This document shows, piece by piece, positions 24,966 to 37,129 of a DNA stretch of 64,000 bases; position 1 is the stretch's first letter, and each line of letters opens with the position of its first letter. The stretch comes from Paraglomus occultum (Eukaryota > Glomeromycota > Glomeromycetes > Paraglomerales > Paraglomeraceae). The stretch lies in the NCBI GenBank assembly GCA_910592205.1, contig CAJVPJ010000009.1, positions 30,976 through 94,975 on the forward strand. Direction: 5' to 3'. Both the position numbers and the translations under genes were made by a program. The notes beneath the pieces are model-generated. The model was given only the letters and a program-made list of their open reading frames with translations, was not told the DNA's origin and did not search any database.

Positions 24966-27900
24966 CCCTTCATCTCCCCGTTCCCCCACTCCTCAGTTTA
25001 ATTTAATTTTAATTTACCCTTAAACCCTCGAACCTCCTTTACCATTATTTCGTTTAAAATTTCCGATTTCCATATTCTCGATTTCTAATTACGGTAAACA
25101 TGCATTTGATAGTGAAACCCGTAAGTGTCCGTCGTAAAAAAAAAAAAAAAAGAAAAAAGAAATGATTAATTTACAGATAATGAACACAAGAACTACAAGA
25201 CACAAGACCAAGAAGAATAAAAGATTGTAAACAATAAGCGAGAGGGGATGAGGGAATAAACCGAGCAAAACGAATATCCGGCTGGGCATGATAAGGATAG
25301 AAACCAAGCTCATTGGATCGTCTTGCAACGCAAATTAAGTTCATGTAAATGTTTAGTTTCATGGCTTGTTCACAATGTACTATGGATCAGAAAAGAACTG
25401 GGTAATTGGTTGGTCATGTTTAGATTATCAGGATGGGATAATCAATACTGTATGAAACGTTGTATTTGGTAAATATTTAATATTAAATACAAACAATAAG
25501 CGATCTGACGAAACATTTCACCCTCCTTTCAATTTCAACCCCTCCCTTCCAGTTCACCCTCAATTCAATATACTCGATATTCTGTATCATTTGTTTTCCT
25601 TTACCCTCTTCTCGTCCCCCCATTCTTTTCATCCCCTCCCCCCCAAAAAATTGAAAGGCTGTCAGCAGACTCTACAAGTTTGATCAACGAAACATTCAAT
25701 TGGAAGGTGGGGGGTCAATCATTACAGAAACAACGGTGCAAAGTCACAATTCGTAAATCTATCAAATTGTTCCCGCCTTTCCGCATCCGTCCTTGGAACA
25801 ATATCCCGAAATTAAGCATTGCTCACTTCATAGATAAACTTTCTGTTAATCCTTTGTAGATAAGCATGGACTGAAGAATACCTAAAGTTGCAGGTATTGT
25901 AGTTATGGGTTTGCTCATGTAGTCCATTGTAAGTCTATTTTTACGAAAAAAAAAAAAACCTTGCCGTGAGATGAGCGGGAGGAGGAACAATGAGCTGTTT
26001 GTTCAAGTGCTTCTCTTGTTCCACGGACGACAAACCTTATTAGTCGCATATAATTAATGTTATTGTTTTTGTATTGTTACATTTTGACAGGCTGTTACAC
26101 GAATGGATTATATAAGAAAATTACGAGGGAAACAGTGTGAGAGTGTGGGATTGTGCTACCTCCAAGATAATGGGCGTAAACAAACAGTTCGACGACGATG
26201 GGTTCGGGCTTGGGTAGTGCGCCTTCTGCTTAATATCATGCGTATTGTATGCATTATACACACCATTCACATCACTTTTATGTCTCCATTGTGAATGCCA
26301 ACATTTCTTCACATGTGGGACGATCATTACATATTGAGAACACACATAATGGATCGCTTGTTCTTTCAACTTCTTTTTTTGTTTAAATGACTTGTTATAA
26401 TGCTTGCATTCTATTTATTCTATTTTTATATCCTTATCGCATATTCATTAACAATAGGAATTGAACGATTATGATGACGATTATGATGATATTCGTTACA
26501 TGCCCGTTATCCAATGTCAATCATCAATGTCATTATCACTCGCATCTCAGTATTGTCATGCAATTCTCATGCGCTTGTCCGTTACCGTAAATGCTTATCA
26601 ATTATCCCCCTTTCTATTGTATGTCTTACATTCCTCTGCGCCATTCAATATCGAAAACCCCGTGGGATTTTTTTTTTGTCAAACTACAGTAGTTACATCC
26701 ACCCCCCCGAGCGTGGTTCTTTCTTGTCGATCTTTCAGATATCAGTATAGCTATTCGAAGAGATATTCCCATTCAAAGAGATATTCCCATTCGGACTTTT
26801 ACCAAATTCCGTATCAGGAAATAACAATGGTGTGTAATTAATGGTCGATAAATGCAGAGAAAAAAGGAAAAATAAAAGAGCCTTTGATGTAAAGTATTGT
26901 TATTCAGATTGTTAATGTGTATATATCTTTCATAGAGTCATTCTGTTTGGTCATGGCCCTTGAAAGTGTGCGACCAAGCATTGTTAGCTCGAGCACAATA
27001 CATTGGTTCATGGTGATATCTGTTTGTCATTCTCCTCCAATAATATTCATGCGTACATCACCCTACAGCTCTTGCTATTGTTCTTATGTAGATCTTAGGC
27101 TCGGGAATATCCAAATACGGCAGTTGCTACATAAAATCAGCTTGATTACAATGTCAAAGGTTTAACGAACAAAGAATGTGAATTGGTAAATGGGAGTTGG
27201 TGAGAATGAACAGTAGTGAGGTAATCATTACAATATTAATAAACGGGCTCGAGAGTCTCGGCTAATTACATCGGAGATGACATGGATCGTGTCCCCATGT
27301 AGCACAATCCGTAACATTTTGATTTTGTAATATAGCTCAGACCTTTCGTCATCAGATGACAGCATGAGGAAATAATGTTAGTCATGTTGAACTGGGCCAA
27401 GCAAATGACGAGGAAACAAAGTGGGTACGACAATGTAGTCTTTAAACGCAGCGTAATTAGGTACCACAGCTCTAACGGATGATTATCGACTCTCCAATTA
27501 TCACTTTTCATTTTTGTGATAATAATAACCGTAAATAGCCAAGACTTTCAAACATCATATTACCATCTTATTCTTACTTTTGATTTTAATCAACCCACCT
27601 TCGTTGTTGATTCTTTATGCTATTATTTCTAATTCGCACTTCCGTTGTTTGTTATTCATTGTTGTGTGATATAAATATGCAGCGTGCTACAGAACATAAT
27701 GAGAAAACAGAAAATCTGTAATCTTAAACTTTAATAACCGTCCTTTCTTAATCGACACAAAATGCTTTTTTTAATTGATGCCAATTTATAACGCCCACGC
27801 GGTACAATGTAGTGAAATATAGTAACGTAAATATTGATTTGATGGATTCAAAGATGCGACATTAGAAATTAAAGACAAGATATGATTGAATGATATTTTT

Positions 27901-29052
27901 GTCAAGATGACAGCTATTGACATGGTTAATGATATGATTTACTAAATATGTAATTTGACCATATTTAGAAAACATGTTACCGAATAATAGATATTGTCTA
28001 CTTTTATCTTTATGAAACAAGTGTTTGCTACCCTTATTCGTTTCGTTAGTTTAAAAGATTTTGCAATCCTAGTCCTTTTATTCGTCTTCACAAGTTGTAC
28101 TGGAACGCGGCGAACGCCTTGTGAACTTTTTTCATTAGCCAGAGACAAAGCATTCTATAAACATACCCAATCAAAACATTAAATAAGAAAATCGTTTTTT
28201 CTCAAGGCCCACTGTCTTTGTCAAAGGCAAGGGAGATTCTTTCATTTGACACAGGAATCAACTATTATCCTTTCATTTTACTATCGTCCTTGATAATGTT
28301 ATTCTACTAATAAGGTATAAAGCCGGTTTGGCGCCTAGAGTATCGCAATTTGATGCAGTCGTGCATTTAGTAGAACAAACGATTGTTACGCGGTACCCGG
28401 ATAAATGTATAAATTATATTGATCTATTGTAATATGATATGTAAGCGAACGAGCCCCCTCCCCCTCACTCTCCCACATGAAACGAAAATTACACGCAGAA
28501 TGGCATTCGCTATCACCTCTATCTATCAAGGACAAAGCTTACTCCATTATCATGATTCGTCGTAAACTGGATGACAACCTGATTATATAATTCTCAAAAG
28601 CCGGCTTGTGACCATCTCATGTATCTCACGTTCTCTACGTATTTTCCGTTCTTCCCATCTAAGCACCTCTCTTATAGTACAAATAAGTGCCATGCATGGC
28701 TACAGCCACCTGTCGAATCGGAAACAACCGCACGAGACACATTCATGCAGGCGCCTCTTTGCTATCTAGATAATAAACTTGCACGCGATATATCAACTAA
28801 TCCAGTATAGTGGAATTACATAAAGTATATAAATTATCCATTCAATTTGATCACCATAATTCTTTTTTCTTTTTTTTGCCTTAAAGTTCGCTGCATGACC
28901 TAAGCCCCGTATTTCCCAAGCCCAATAATAAGCTGTCTATATGTGCATGCTAACTGAGTGAACTTTGTGTCATGAGCTTATTCGAATTTCCAATGATGCA
29001 ATAAGGGCGATATAGCGATAGCAGAGAAGTCATGAGAAAAAAAAAAGGGGAA

Positions 29053-29067
29053 GGGGGGGGGGGGGGG
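29053..29067 (+). repeat. Poly-G tract
   Basis: Fifteen consecutive Gs inside a longer purine stretch (about 29036-29090). Such a tract is prone to slippage and assembly error. Confidence 0.9.
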
Positions 29068-29310
29068 AAGAGCGAGGGGAAATGATCAGACAATTAATAA
29101 CGTATACAGATTATATGTATTATATAGACAGTGGACAATTATCACTAAATGATCAAAGGTAATTATTATCAATACGAATGTGTTATCCCATACATCAACA
29201 CATACTTCATCAACACATACTTGCAAACAACATATACAAGATATACATTCACGTTCAGCATGTCAAATTCTACGTGACTCGTCTGTTCCCTTTTTGTGCA
29301 AACCACATCA

Positions 29311-30885
29311 CTATATCGGATCTCCATACTGATTAGTTCTAATCCCTCCCTTTCTTTCTATGTCTTCCAACTCCTCTCTAGTACGCGGTGGATTAAATAC
29401 TCTCGATACTTTAGCTCCGTCCGCATCACCAGTGTTACTATCGCTATTACTGTAGCTATCATCCATACCAGAGCCAAACCCGTCATTATTCTCGCGAGAT
29501 AAAAGCACCCCTCCGCCATGCTGATAGGAATCTTCAGACGAAGGTTCAGATTGAGGCTTAGACAACTGATTTTGTCGTTCTTGTTGTTTGAGTCGTGCTT
29601 GTTCACGAATCCTCTCCCACGTTGACATGGGCTTTGAATCTTGATTTGCATTATTATTATGTTTCGTTTATGCGATGAGGAATTATAGTCAAATGCGCAG
29701 GAGAATTACATCAATGATTGAAAATTCAGAATGGTAAGAATAATGATATTTGTACATATAACGTTAGTAAATGTCAGATCAGAATACACACCCATATCGA
29801 TATTGATGAGCACCATCGAATCTCAATCATAACTTACCTCGACTATTATTTTTGCCCAATTCCACACCATCATATGTCTTTCTTATCAATTCACCGGTCG
29901 CTTCATCAACTTCATATTCCTCGGATCCTGTCATCAACTCTTCCGTGTCTTCTTGCTGCTGCGTCTGGCTTTTGCGACCATCCTTCTGCGGGAAGCCTAT
30001 GCCAGTTCTACATCGTCCAACAAAACCAAAATGATAGTTAAACAGAGTTCATACATCAATGTTATGCAGCAAACGAAATATGAGTGTGTCAACATCCGTG
30101 AATAAGAAACTATTCTTTCTGCACAAGACTAAAAGCCCATCACACCATAGAAAGAAAAAGAAAATAAAGGAAAAGAAAAATTAACAGTAAAGAAAAATGA
30201 ACTAACGGAAACCAAACGCAACTGCGCTTCTTTGATCATCGCAAGAACGCGATTAGGATCAGGTAGTGTCCGAAGTGTGCGTAAGGAAGCCAATAGACCA
30301 GATATTGCGCCGAGATTGTTCCCTATGAACGCTCCACCTCGAGTTTGAAATATCGTGAAAAGGTAGCGTGATGTTGGCAAGTAGCATCGGAGAGATTCGA
30401 TAGACCAAATAATTATTGTGAAAAGTCAACATTAAAAGGTTAGAATTCAAGGCAAATTGACTATGAATATGAAAACTGAAGATAAATATGGAAATTTCTA
30501 TACACCTGCAACGAATAAAAGCCCTCGCCCGAGAGAGGATCGCCGACGCACGGCTAGATATTTTCAAAACGGTAATAATGGTTCACCTCTTGTCATTTGC
30601 AACATTTCTATCGCGATCCAGACATAATACAAGAGTAACAAACACTTACCATAATAGTAGCCTACCGCGCTTCCAATTGCTAACCCAACAATAGCTAACA
30701 CGTAATCACAGATCAATAACCCACTTACAACGGCCAGATCATAAAAACAGTAGGGATCTTTCAAACTACTCACAATGAGTATTAAGTTGTCTACGGGCTT
30801 TTATGACAGTTTCCGTCTCTTCCTTTGTAAGTTTAGGAGAATTTTGTTGTTCTTGTGGTTCCCGGAAATCTGGGGAAGTTGACAT
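29311..30885 (-). CDS. Small membrane protein, possibly OCIA-like
   Basis: Six exons join in phase (30885-30774, 30694-30650, 30553-30506, 30337-30207, 29985-29838, 29639-29311) to a 270-residue protein. The N-terminus reads STSPDFREPQ. Two glycine-rich hydrophobic segments follow: IVGLAIGSAVGYYYGK (about 39-54) and LLFVAGGAFIGNNLGAISGLL (about 62-83), with an RRRSS loop between them. Then come a helical LPDPNRVLAMIKEAQ stretch, a polar linker, a charged STWERIREQARLKQQERQNQ helix and a C-terminus KGGIRTNQYGDPI. The GYxxGK motif and the final NxYGD recall OCIA-domain proteins of mitochondria and endosomes, but the match is loose and the name is tentative. The last two acceptors (CGCAG for exon 5, TCAAG for exon 6) are the least certain joints. 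Confidence 0.65.
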
Positions 30886-31289
30886 TTTCTTAATATTAGT
30901 GCATTCAAAGAAAATGCGAGTACGTTTTCTGGTGGGCATAAACCATCAGAAGAGATCCGGTTGTACACGTACCTTTATTCGGTTAGTTGCCATGGTAGTT
31001 TATGGCATTCACATGTGATTCTTTCAGAACTACGATAATTAGGCCAAAAGTAAAGTAAACGATGACATCAATATCATAAGAAAAGAGAATTCAAATCATC
31101 CGGGGATTGTTGCATTTCTGATTATGTCAAGTCTGATGAGTCAGAGTTCTCAAACAATTGCATTATTTACGTCTTACAATTCTCGCCTAATGAAAGGAGG
31201 GTTCAATTTACTATTTAGCGTTTAATAATGGAACTGATTTATTGACTTTAATAATGGAACCGAATTTGCCATTTAGTGTCCCTTTCATT

Positions 31290-31815
31290 TCGTGCTATTT
31301 TCCAGTACCACCACTTCTTCTAAAGTATATCGTCCTGACAATTTGGTACGTCTCGCATTTTTGGGTTTCGAACATGACGTTTCTTGGAATTATGGATGTT
31401 TACGAGAAAAAATTTTGCCGAATTACGCGAGGAATTTCGAGCTCCTTCTAGGTCTGAACATGATATGTTTTTAATGGTCCCCCAACTGAAGGCAGTGAGA
31501 AAATAAACTGCCAGCCAACATCTTAAAAGGAAAGCACGTGTCAATAGGCTATTACTGAGATTGCAATACATAGTCAATATGTTGGAAATTGGTCGCACTC
31601 GTTTGGAAAACGTCAGGAATTAACTAGCGACAAATGATACAACACCACGCGTTGATGATCGTGATGGAAAACCAAATATAGCCGTTGCTATGCTGCGAAG
31701 AAATACATGGATTACCAAGAATTACACTCTTACCAGATGAAACGAGTTGCGAATCGATGTATCGTATTTTCATTGCAGGTTCGGAAACAATGACGCATTT
31801 ATTGAATTGCTAAAA
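31290..31815 (+). mobile_element. Dispersed element relic, copy A
   Basis: This segment shares a diverged but collinear sequence with 38010-38400 (same strand) and with the reverse complement of 33480-33830. In conceptual translation the copies share an order of motifs: a helix with an S-E-[HQ] core, then FLM, a K-rich helix near K-R-V/A, then LATND or its variant. Near 31790 a SETMTHLLNC-like string resembles the terminal zinc-knuckle of LINE reverse transcriptases. Stops and shifts abound, so this is a fossil. The repeat relation is seen; the LINE assignment is a guess. Confidence 0.55.
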
Positions 31816-32429
31816 TATGATGCGTTTTGCCTTATATTCAAATTATGAGTCCGAGAACGGATCTACGTGACATGTGCCAACATTTTCGGAACAGACAGTA
31901 AGGAAAAGTTTACTAAAAAACACAAAAATACATTTAGTTAAGGCTAAAATTAAACAGAAATTATTACAAGCAAAAATGCAAAGGTAACAGAACAACAAAG
32001 AAAAAGTGTAGATGAGCATTATAACAAAGATAAAGTTGATTACTGTAGCCTTGATGTTACTGCTCATTACAGTTACGATTGAATACGAAAAGTTTACGTG
32101 TCCCATTCCGATTAACATATAACAGGCAAGATTTATTATCCAAGTACTAAGTACGTTTGTTCGGTATTCATGATGAAGATGAAGCAAGTAGGCGAGCAAA
32201 TTAATTAAGTTCTTGATGAAGACGAGATTATAGGAAAAGGTCCTATCGTACACTGAGCCTGGTATTAAATGGAACAATTTAGTTTTTACAAACTGGCATG
32301 GCTGGGCATAAATAAATTAAAGATTACCTGTGATATTTAGAATAAAAATAATGCCACTATTTGATTTATTTATATTTAGTAATTGCAGTTATTATGAAAC
32401 CATTAAATTAAGCTTTACAACTAAATTTA

Positions 32430-32740
32430 AATGTGGGAATTTTGTGAATAATATGGGTTATGCTACGACAAACCAGACAGAGTAAACGTTTGACAATGTG
32501 AGTTAAAAATGGCTGGCTTGGCTGATTCTTTGGCTTTGATTTAGTATCAGTATTTATATTAGTGGCACAGTTGTGGCCCATGAATAAATTTTAATTGCAT
32601 TTTAGATTACTATTAATTGTACCAATGTAAACTTGATTGGAGATAAGCATTTTACTTCAGTTATTATTATAACAGTACTGTATTTCATATGGGCTATTTT
32701 AATTTATATAAAAATATAAATATGAAACTAATTTACAACA
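32430..32740 (+). repeat. Dispersed repeat family 2, copy 1
   Basis: It aligns collinearly with the reverse complement of 37130-37420. Shared blocks include AAATTTTAATTGCATTTTA, AGTTATTATTATAACA and TACTGTATTTCATAT, with similar spacing. A weaker third match lies at 62080-62140. Its left part (ATGGGTTATGCTACGACAAA) matches copy 3. Confidence 0.75.
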
Positions 32741-33321
32741 CATTCACTATGGATCAGCACGATTAGAAGCATTCCAAAAAGAATGATTACTTTCTTAATT
32801 TCAATCAAGGTTGTTTTTAGCCTTTTAACTTTGATTTGAGCAATTTGCTGTTGAAAAGTCAGTTGAAATGATTGCATTTCTAATTTGGCGGGTTTCTTCC
32901 ATAATTTTCTACCCTGTTTTGGTTTTTTTAACTGTTTATTTTGTTCTTTCAATGCCTTGTTTTTTTTCTCCAAGTTGGCAATTTTATCCAATATTTTTGC
33001 TTTTATTTTTTGTGTCAATCTTCTGCTACTTTCAATACTTCTAGGTTGTGCTTAATAAAGAACCCACAAAGTCAAGGCTTCTAGGTGGATGTCTGTCTCC
33101 ATCTCAGCTGTGTTTAATTCCTCCTGCAAATTATTTATTTGTAGTTCATAAAACATGGTTATGTTTTCCTTTAATAAGTCAAGTTATTTGTCTCTAACTT
33201 TTCTGTTATAAGTGTACTTATCACTAAACAAATTCAAGTCGGTTTTGGTCTGCAATTTGCCACATGTTTTACACTTGATATTGTAATCATCATTCTCGAA
33301 ATTATTTTCACAATTTTCGCA
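32728..33321 (-). pseudogene. Zinc-ribbon plus coiled-coil protein, broken
   Basis: Read from 33321 down, the frame starts CENCENNFENDDYN, then KCKTCGKLQTKTDL, giving a CxxC...CxxC zinc-ribbon. LFSDKYTYNRKVRDK follows, then a stop at about 33180. The same frame resumes with LDLLKENITMFYELQ and LEALTLWV up to about 33052. A frame change then leads to a lysine/glutamine-rich coiled coil (33018-32728: ILDKIANLEKKNKALKEQNK and onward) and a hydrophobic end. The in-frame stop and the shift show decay. It lies against repeat family 2, so it may be the former coding part of a mobile element. I do not recognise the family. Confidence 0.55.
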
Positions 33322-33479
33322 GATCAGTTAATACGGTTGCCTCGTGACGACTTTTATTCGATTAGCACACCTGTTACCTTCATTGTATATAGATCAAAAT
33401 CACAAGCTTTACTCTTGTACTTTTATGGCAATCTAAAAGTGTATATTTTAACTCTTTTACTATTGCAAATTGCTAAAAA

Positions 33480-33830
33480 TCATCATTTTTAACTTTATTT
33501 TTGCAACACGTAGAACTATACCATTCGCTGTCAGGTAATTCTCGCGTTTCGAAGTGACTTGCGGCCAATTTACAATTTACGTTTTTTGACAAAGCGGCGT
33601 ATTACAACCTCAATAATAAAAAGTTTTCCTATTAATACGCGTTTTTGTTTTAAAACGTCGACTGACACTTATTTTCTCTACCATTCATTGTTTTCAGCCG
33701 GGCCATTGGAAATATATCTTGCTCGGAGCTTGAAACGCTTTACATAATAATAATCCAGTGAACTTTTGCTCTTGGAAGCTTTTTTGAACAACAGAAATTA
33801 CAACTCATTCTAAGAAACGTATTGCTTTTC
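33480..33830 (-). mobile_element. Dispersed element relic, copy B (inverted)
   Basis: The reverse complement aligns with copy C at 38010-38400. Shared strings are AGCAATACGTTTCTT, TGTTCAAAAAAG, AACGCGTATTAATA and TCACTTCGAAA, in the same order. It is too decayed to encode anything. Confidence 0.6.
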
Positions 33831-35194
33831 GTATTTGAATAAAACCGTTATATCTGTTGCTTTTCATGTCTGGGTAATCTTATATATAATATTCTTGTCA
33901 ATTTGTTTGAAGATATTAGCAAGGATTTAGTTCTACGTAATTTCCAGCAAATGCTTTTTTAACCTAACTATGTGCAGAGCACGTACTAAACATCTACAAC
34001 AGAAAAGTTTTAGTAATAGCATAATATTTGACCACTGATTAGGGACTACACTACCATTCAGCAAGGTACCCATATTTGACTGATCTGCAAATTTATTCAG
34101 TGTAAGCATCTAGTACTAGTAATTGGCTTGGTTTTGATACAAATACCATAACAGCCTTTTTTTTTGATTTTTTTGGCCCAATTACAATACCAACAGTGCT
34201 AGTCAAAATATGGGTGCAAAGACAGGTTTGAAACCTCGCAATTAATTTTTAAACCCCAGATTGTACAAACAAATGTTAATATACGTCATATATAAGGGGA
34301 GTCGTTCATTTCTTTTACTTTACGGTGAGAAATGTCTATTACTATACGTTATTATTATGACAAAATCTTATATTATTACCATTACTTGAAGCATGAGCAG
34401 TGTGTTATTGTGTCAATAGTTGGTAGTTATTATCATATGAAGAAGATTGTTTATGTAAATACATACGTTGTTAATGAATATGAATTAGATAAAGCATGAT
34501 TATTCAAAAACGAGGTATTATCAGTATAAAAAATATTCTTCACACAAAGTACAAAAATTTTCGAAGTTATCCTTTTTAGTAGTTTTTATCGGCAAAATGA
34601 TTGTCGGCCAGACCCCTTTGAATTCATTATTCAACTCTTTTAAGTAGTATTATCAGATAATGATCGGTCAATTGTTAATTAGTGTAACGAAATAAGTAAT
34701 AAATTTACTTAAAGTTCACAAACAATGCATAATAATGTCAAAAATAGAACAGAAAGCTCCCCCAACAAATTTACTTGTATTTATATTTATATTTATCTCA
34801 CATATCTGTAACGTGGTATGACAGTCAACCACAGAGCCAAGAAAACATGTGGGAACGGGCACATATTCATTATTACTACCTTTTATGTGCAACATTATCA
34901 ATCGGGCTGCCCAATGACTAGCAATAAATGGTTAATATTAAGGCCGAAATTAATTCGGGGAACTCGGGTGCGCTTTTTGGGGCGGTTCTGAACATAACCT
35001 TCGATGCTTAATGGGGTAATGGTAATACCATACACAATTTACGCTGGACAATTAAAATATGCTGCCCCTTTTGCTATCTCTCGAAAAGCTTCTATTCTCC
35101 CCTCCAGCTCTCATCGCAAAGACCTTGTGTGCAAGTATCGCTCCTCAATCAAGTCCTTCGTCTTGTCTGATTATCATATTACTATTATTGAAGT
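33831..35194. other. Intergenic, upstream of the 206-aa gene
   Basis: AT-rich. The last about 120 bases before 35195 are pyrimidine-rich (CTCCCCTCCAGCTCTCATCG), as in a transcribed 5' leader. No further gene is seen. Confidence 0.4.
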
Positions 35195-35815
35195 ATGAAT
35201 CAAGAATTGTTCACAACTTTGACAAAGAGGCGATTCAGTTCTCTTGGGTCCATGTTCCTGTCCGCTCCTCACCCCCTTGTCGAATCTAAGAAGGATGAGA
35301 ACTTCATGTTACAAAGGGTTGATTCTGAGCTGGGGAAATTCATCCCACCAACCCCGAACGAAATTACTGGTCGTGAGGTCTGGCGTGACAGCTTGGAGGA
35401 AGATAATGATTATTTCTCCTTAGTGATTGATCGTTTGACTAGTGGAGGCGCTCCCGTCACATCTGGACTTGGGTTTTTAAGATTAGAAGATTGTAATAGC
35501 GTTTGTGAGGAAGTTTTTGATCAGTATTCGTCTGGACATGAGAAGAAACATGACAATGTCGCTGAAGATGATTGTTTGTTCCTTGAAGATTTGATATCAC
35601 CCCCTTCTCCATTGACCTCGTCATCTTCATCTACTTCATTTGACGACTCGGATGGCGAAGAATTCTCGCTGAACATTGAACAGGTTAAGGGTCGTTCCAG
35701 AAACGACCTTGATTATTATATGTCTCAATTCATTAATAGTAAGGATACGCATATTGGACAGAAGACAATTCCTAATATCTATGAAGTTAACTTTGGGGCT
35801 TTCGAAGTCAATTAA
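35195..35815 (+). CDS. Orphan acidic protein, 206 residues
   Basis: A single uninterrupted frame from an ATG with a pyrimidine-rich leader. The protein begins MNQELFTTLTKRRFSSLGSM, has no signal peptide or membrane helix, and is acidic and polar. Features are PPTPNEITGREVWRDSLEED (about 50-69), a predicted helix around DYFSLVIDRL, a cluster of acidic residues (AEDDCLFLEDL), a serine run SSSSSTSFDDSDGEE (about 142-156) and a C-terminal YEVNFGAFEVN. Base composition is less AT-rich than the neighbouring DNA, which supports real coding. It lies inside the repeat zone, and I do not recognise a family. An upstream exon cannot be excluded. Confidence 0.6.
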   Translation: MNQELFTTLTKRRFSSLGSMFLSAPHPLVESKKDENFMLQRVDSELGKFIPPTPNEITGREVWRDSLEEDNDYFSLVIDRLTSGGAPVTSGLGFLRLEDCNSVCEEVFDQYSSGHEKKHDNVAEDDCLFLEDLISPPSPLTSSSSSTSFDDSDGEEFSLNIEQVKGRSRNDLDYYMSQFINSKDTHIGQKTIPNIYEVNFGAFEVN

Positions 35816-37129
35816 GAACATTATAGTGAAAGATTTACTCTGGTTGAGTACACTAATCTTAATGTTGCAATACTAGCTGTGTATATACCTACATAATTAA
35901 TTATTTTAATAGAGCGACAGTTTTATAAACAAAATAAGAAACTTTTACTTAATGTAATAATAAACGATCTAATTATAACAGCAATGTATTTGTTCAATTG
36001 GTAAAAATAATATTCTATTCGGGTATTATACAACAAATAAAGGATGGCGTTGACCAGTTTTCAAATATCAATTAGTTCCAACTGACAATGACGCGAGAAA
36101 TAATATAGTAGAAACCGTTTGTCAACCTCACCTTCAAACGCAAACAGAATGTTTGTTTGTTTGCGTTGAAGCGTCGAATCAGTTTTAAACCCAAAACGTG
36201 TAATCAAAACACTGTAAACCCCACATCACGTGTAATAAGCTGAGCTTTAGTATGCGGATATTTATACAGTGTCTGCTATAAAATACGCACTATATATAAA
36301 GACACTTGCAAGGAGTATGATAACAATAATAACTTAATTTGCGAATTTAATTACGGGAAAACGATATTAATTTCTCGAAAGACGCGTCGAAATACGTTTG
36401 CTTTCGTTTAAAAGCGTACGCCATTTTAAGCAAACTATTCTTAGACTCCGGCTTATTTATTTAGTATAGCGGCGGACACAAGTACGTATCAATTTTCAAG
36501 AGACATCACTACTAAAAATGGCAATGCTGGACTATTGAATTTATTTAAAGATTCGTGTCAGAACAGTTCTATTGCTCTTATATCTTTTAATGTCTTGTTT
36601 TTACTTATTCAGAGTTCTGGTTATGGCAAATACGTCTGATTTCAGAAATTGTAGAAAAAGTCCTTGCTATTTACCTATTACTATGCTTTCGGGAACAAGC
36701 CAGTACGGGTTACGCTGCTTGAAAGTGAGATTATCAGAACAGCTAACTTTCTTTGACATTTTATCAAAATAACCTTGATGCTAGGAAGACCATTGCAAAC
36801 TTTGTCTAAAACCAAAAAACTTCTGGAACTTTTAAATAAACCAAAATAATGCATGAGGCTTCTGGATTGATGTAATGAATCAAATCCAATGAAGTGAATT
36901 GCCTACACTTCTTTCTTAAAGATTAAGCTACTGGATGCCTCTGCCACGAGTCTTAAAATCATTTTGTGTCTTGATGAGGCATGGGTTCTGATTCAGCATG
37001 AAATAAAGACAACAATTTTTCCAGCAAATATTACGCAGAGTTTTGGTTTTATTAATTTAATTTTGTGGAGCAATTTTTTTCCTTTTACTTTTTTTAAAAT
37101 GCTGTAATTATTTGGTTTTATGATGAATT
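35816..37129. other. Intergenic, no supported gene
   Basis: AT-rich spacer. The frame at 36572-36772 (with NTSDFRNCRKSPCYLP) looks protein-like but is flanked by stops and repeats, and is probably another element fragment. Confidence 0.4.

Larger units (their letters stand above)
23641..29310. other. 5.7-kb non-coding tract downstream of the HMG gene
   Basis: No exon-like sequence was found. It contains T-rich stretches (24100-24260), the ACATA-type repeat, poly-A and poly-G runs, and frequent ATTGT/ACAAT words (about ten between 26450 and 27160). The longest frames (for example 26461-26841) have no domain or codon pattern. Confidence 0.5.

Noticed and set aside
24691-24973. Minus-strand frames rich in C, Y, V, M and L
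   Set aside because: Product of the ACATAAC-type simple repeat, read in two frames with equal openness.
31843-32277. 144-codon minus-strand frame encoding a hydrophobic multi-helix protein
   Set aside because: It has no ATG at its start, only AT-rich codons, and lies between repeat relics. Hydrophobic strings are expected from T-rich DNA.
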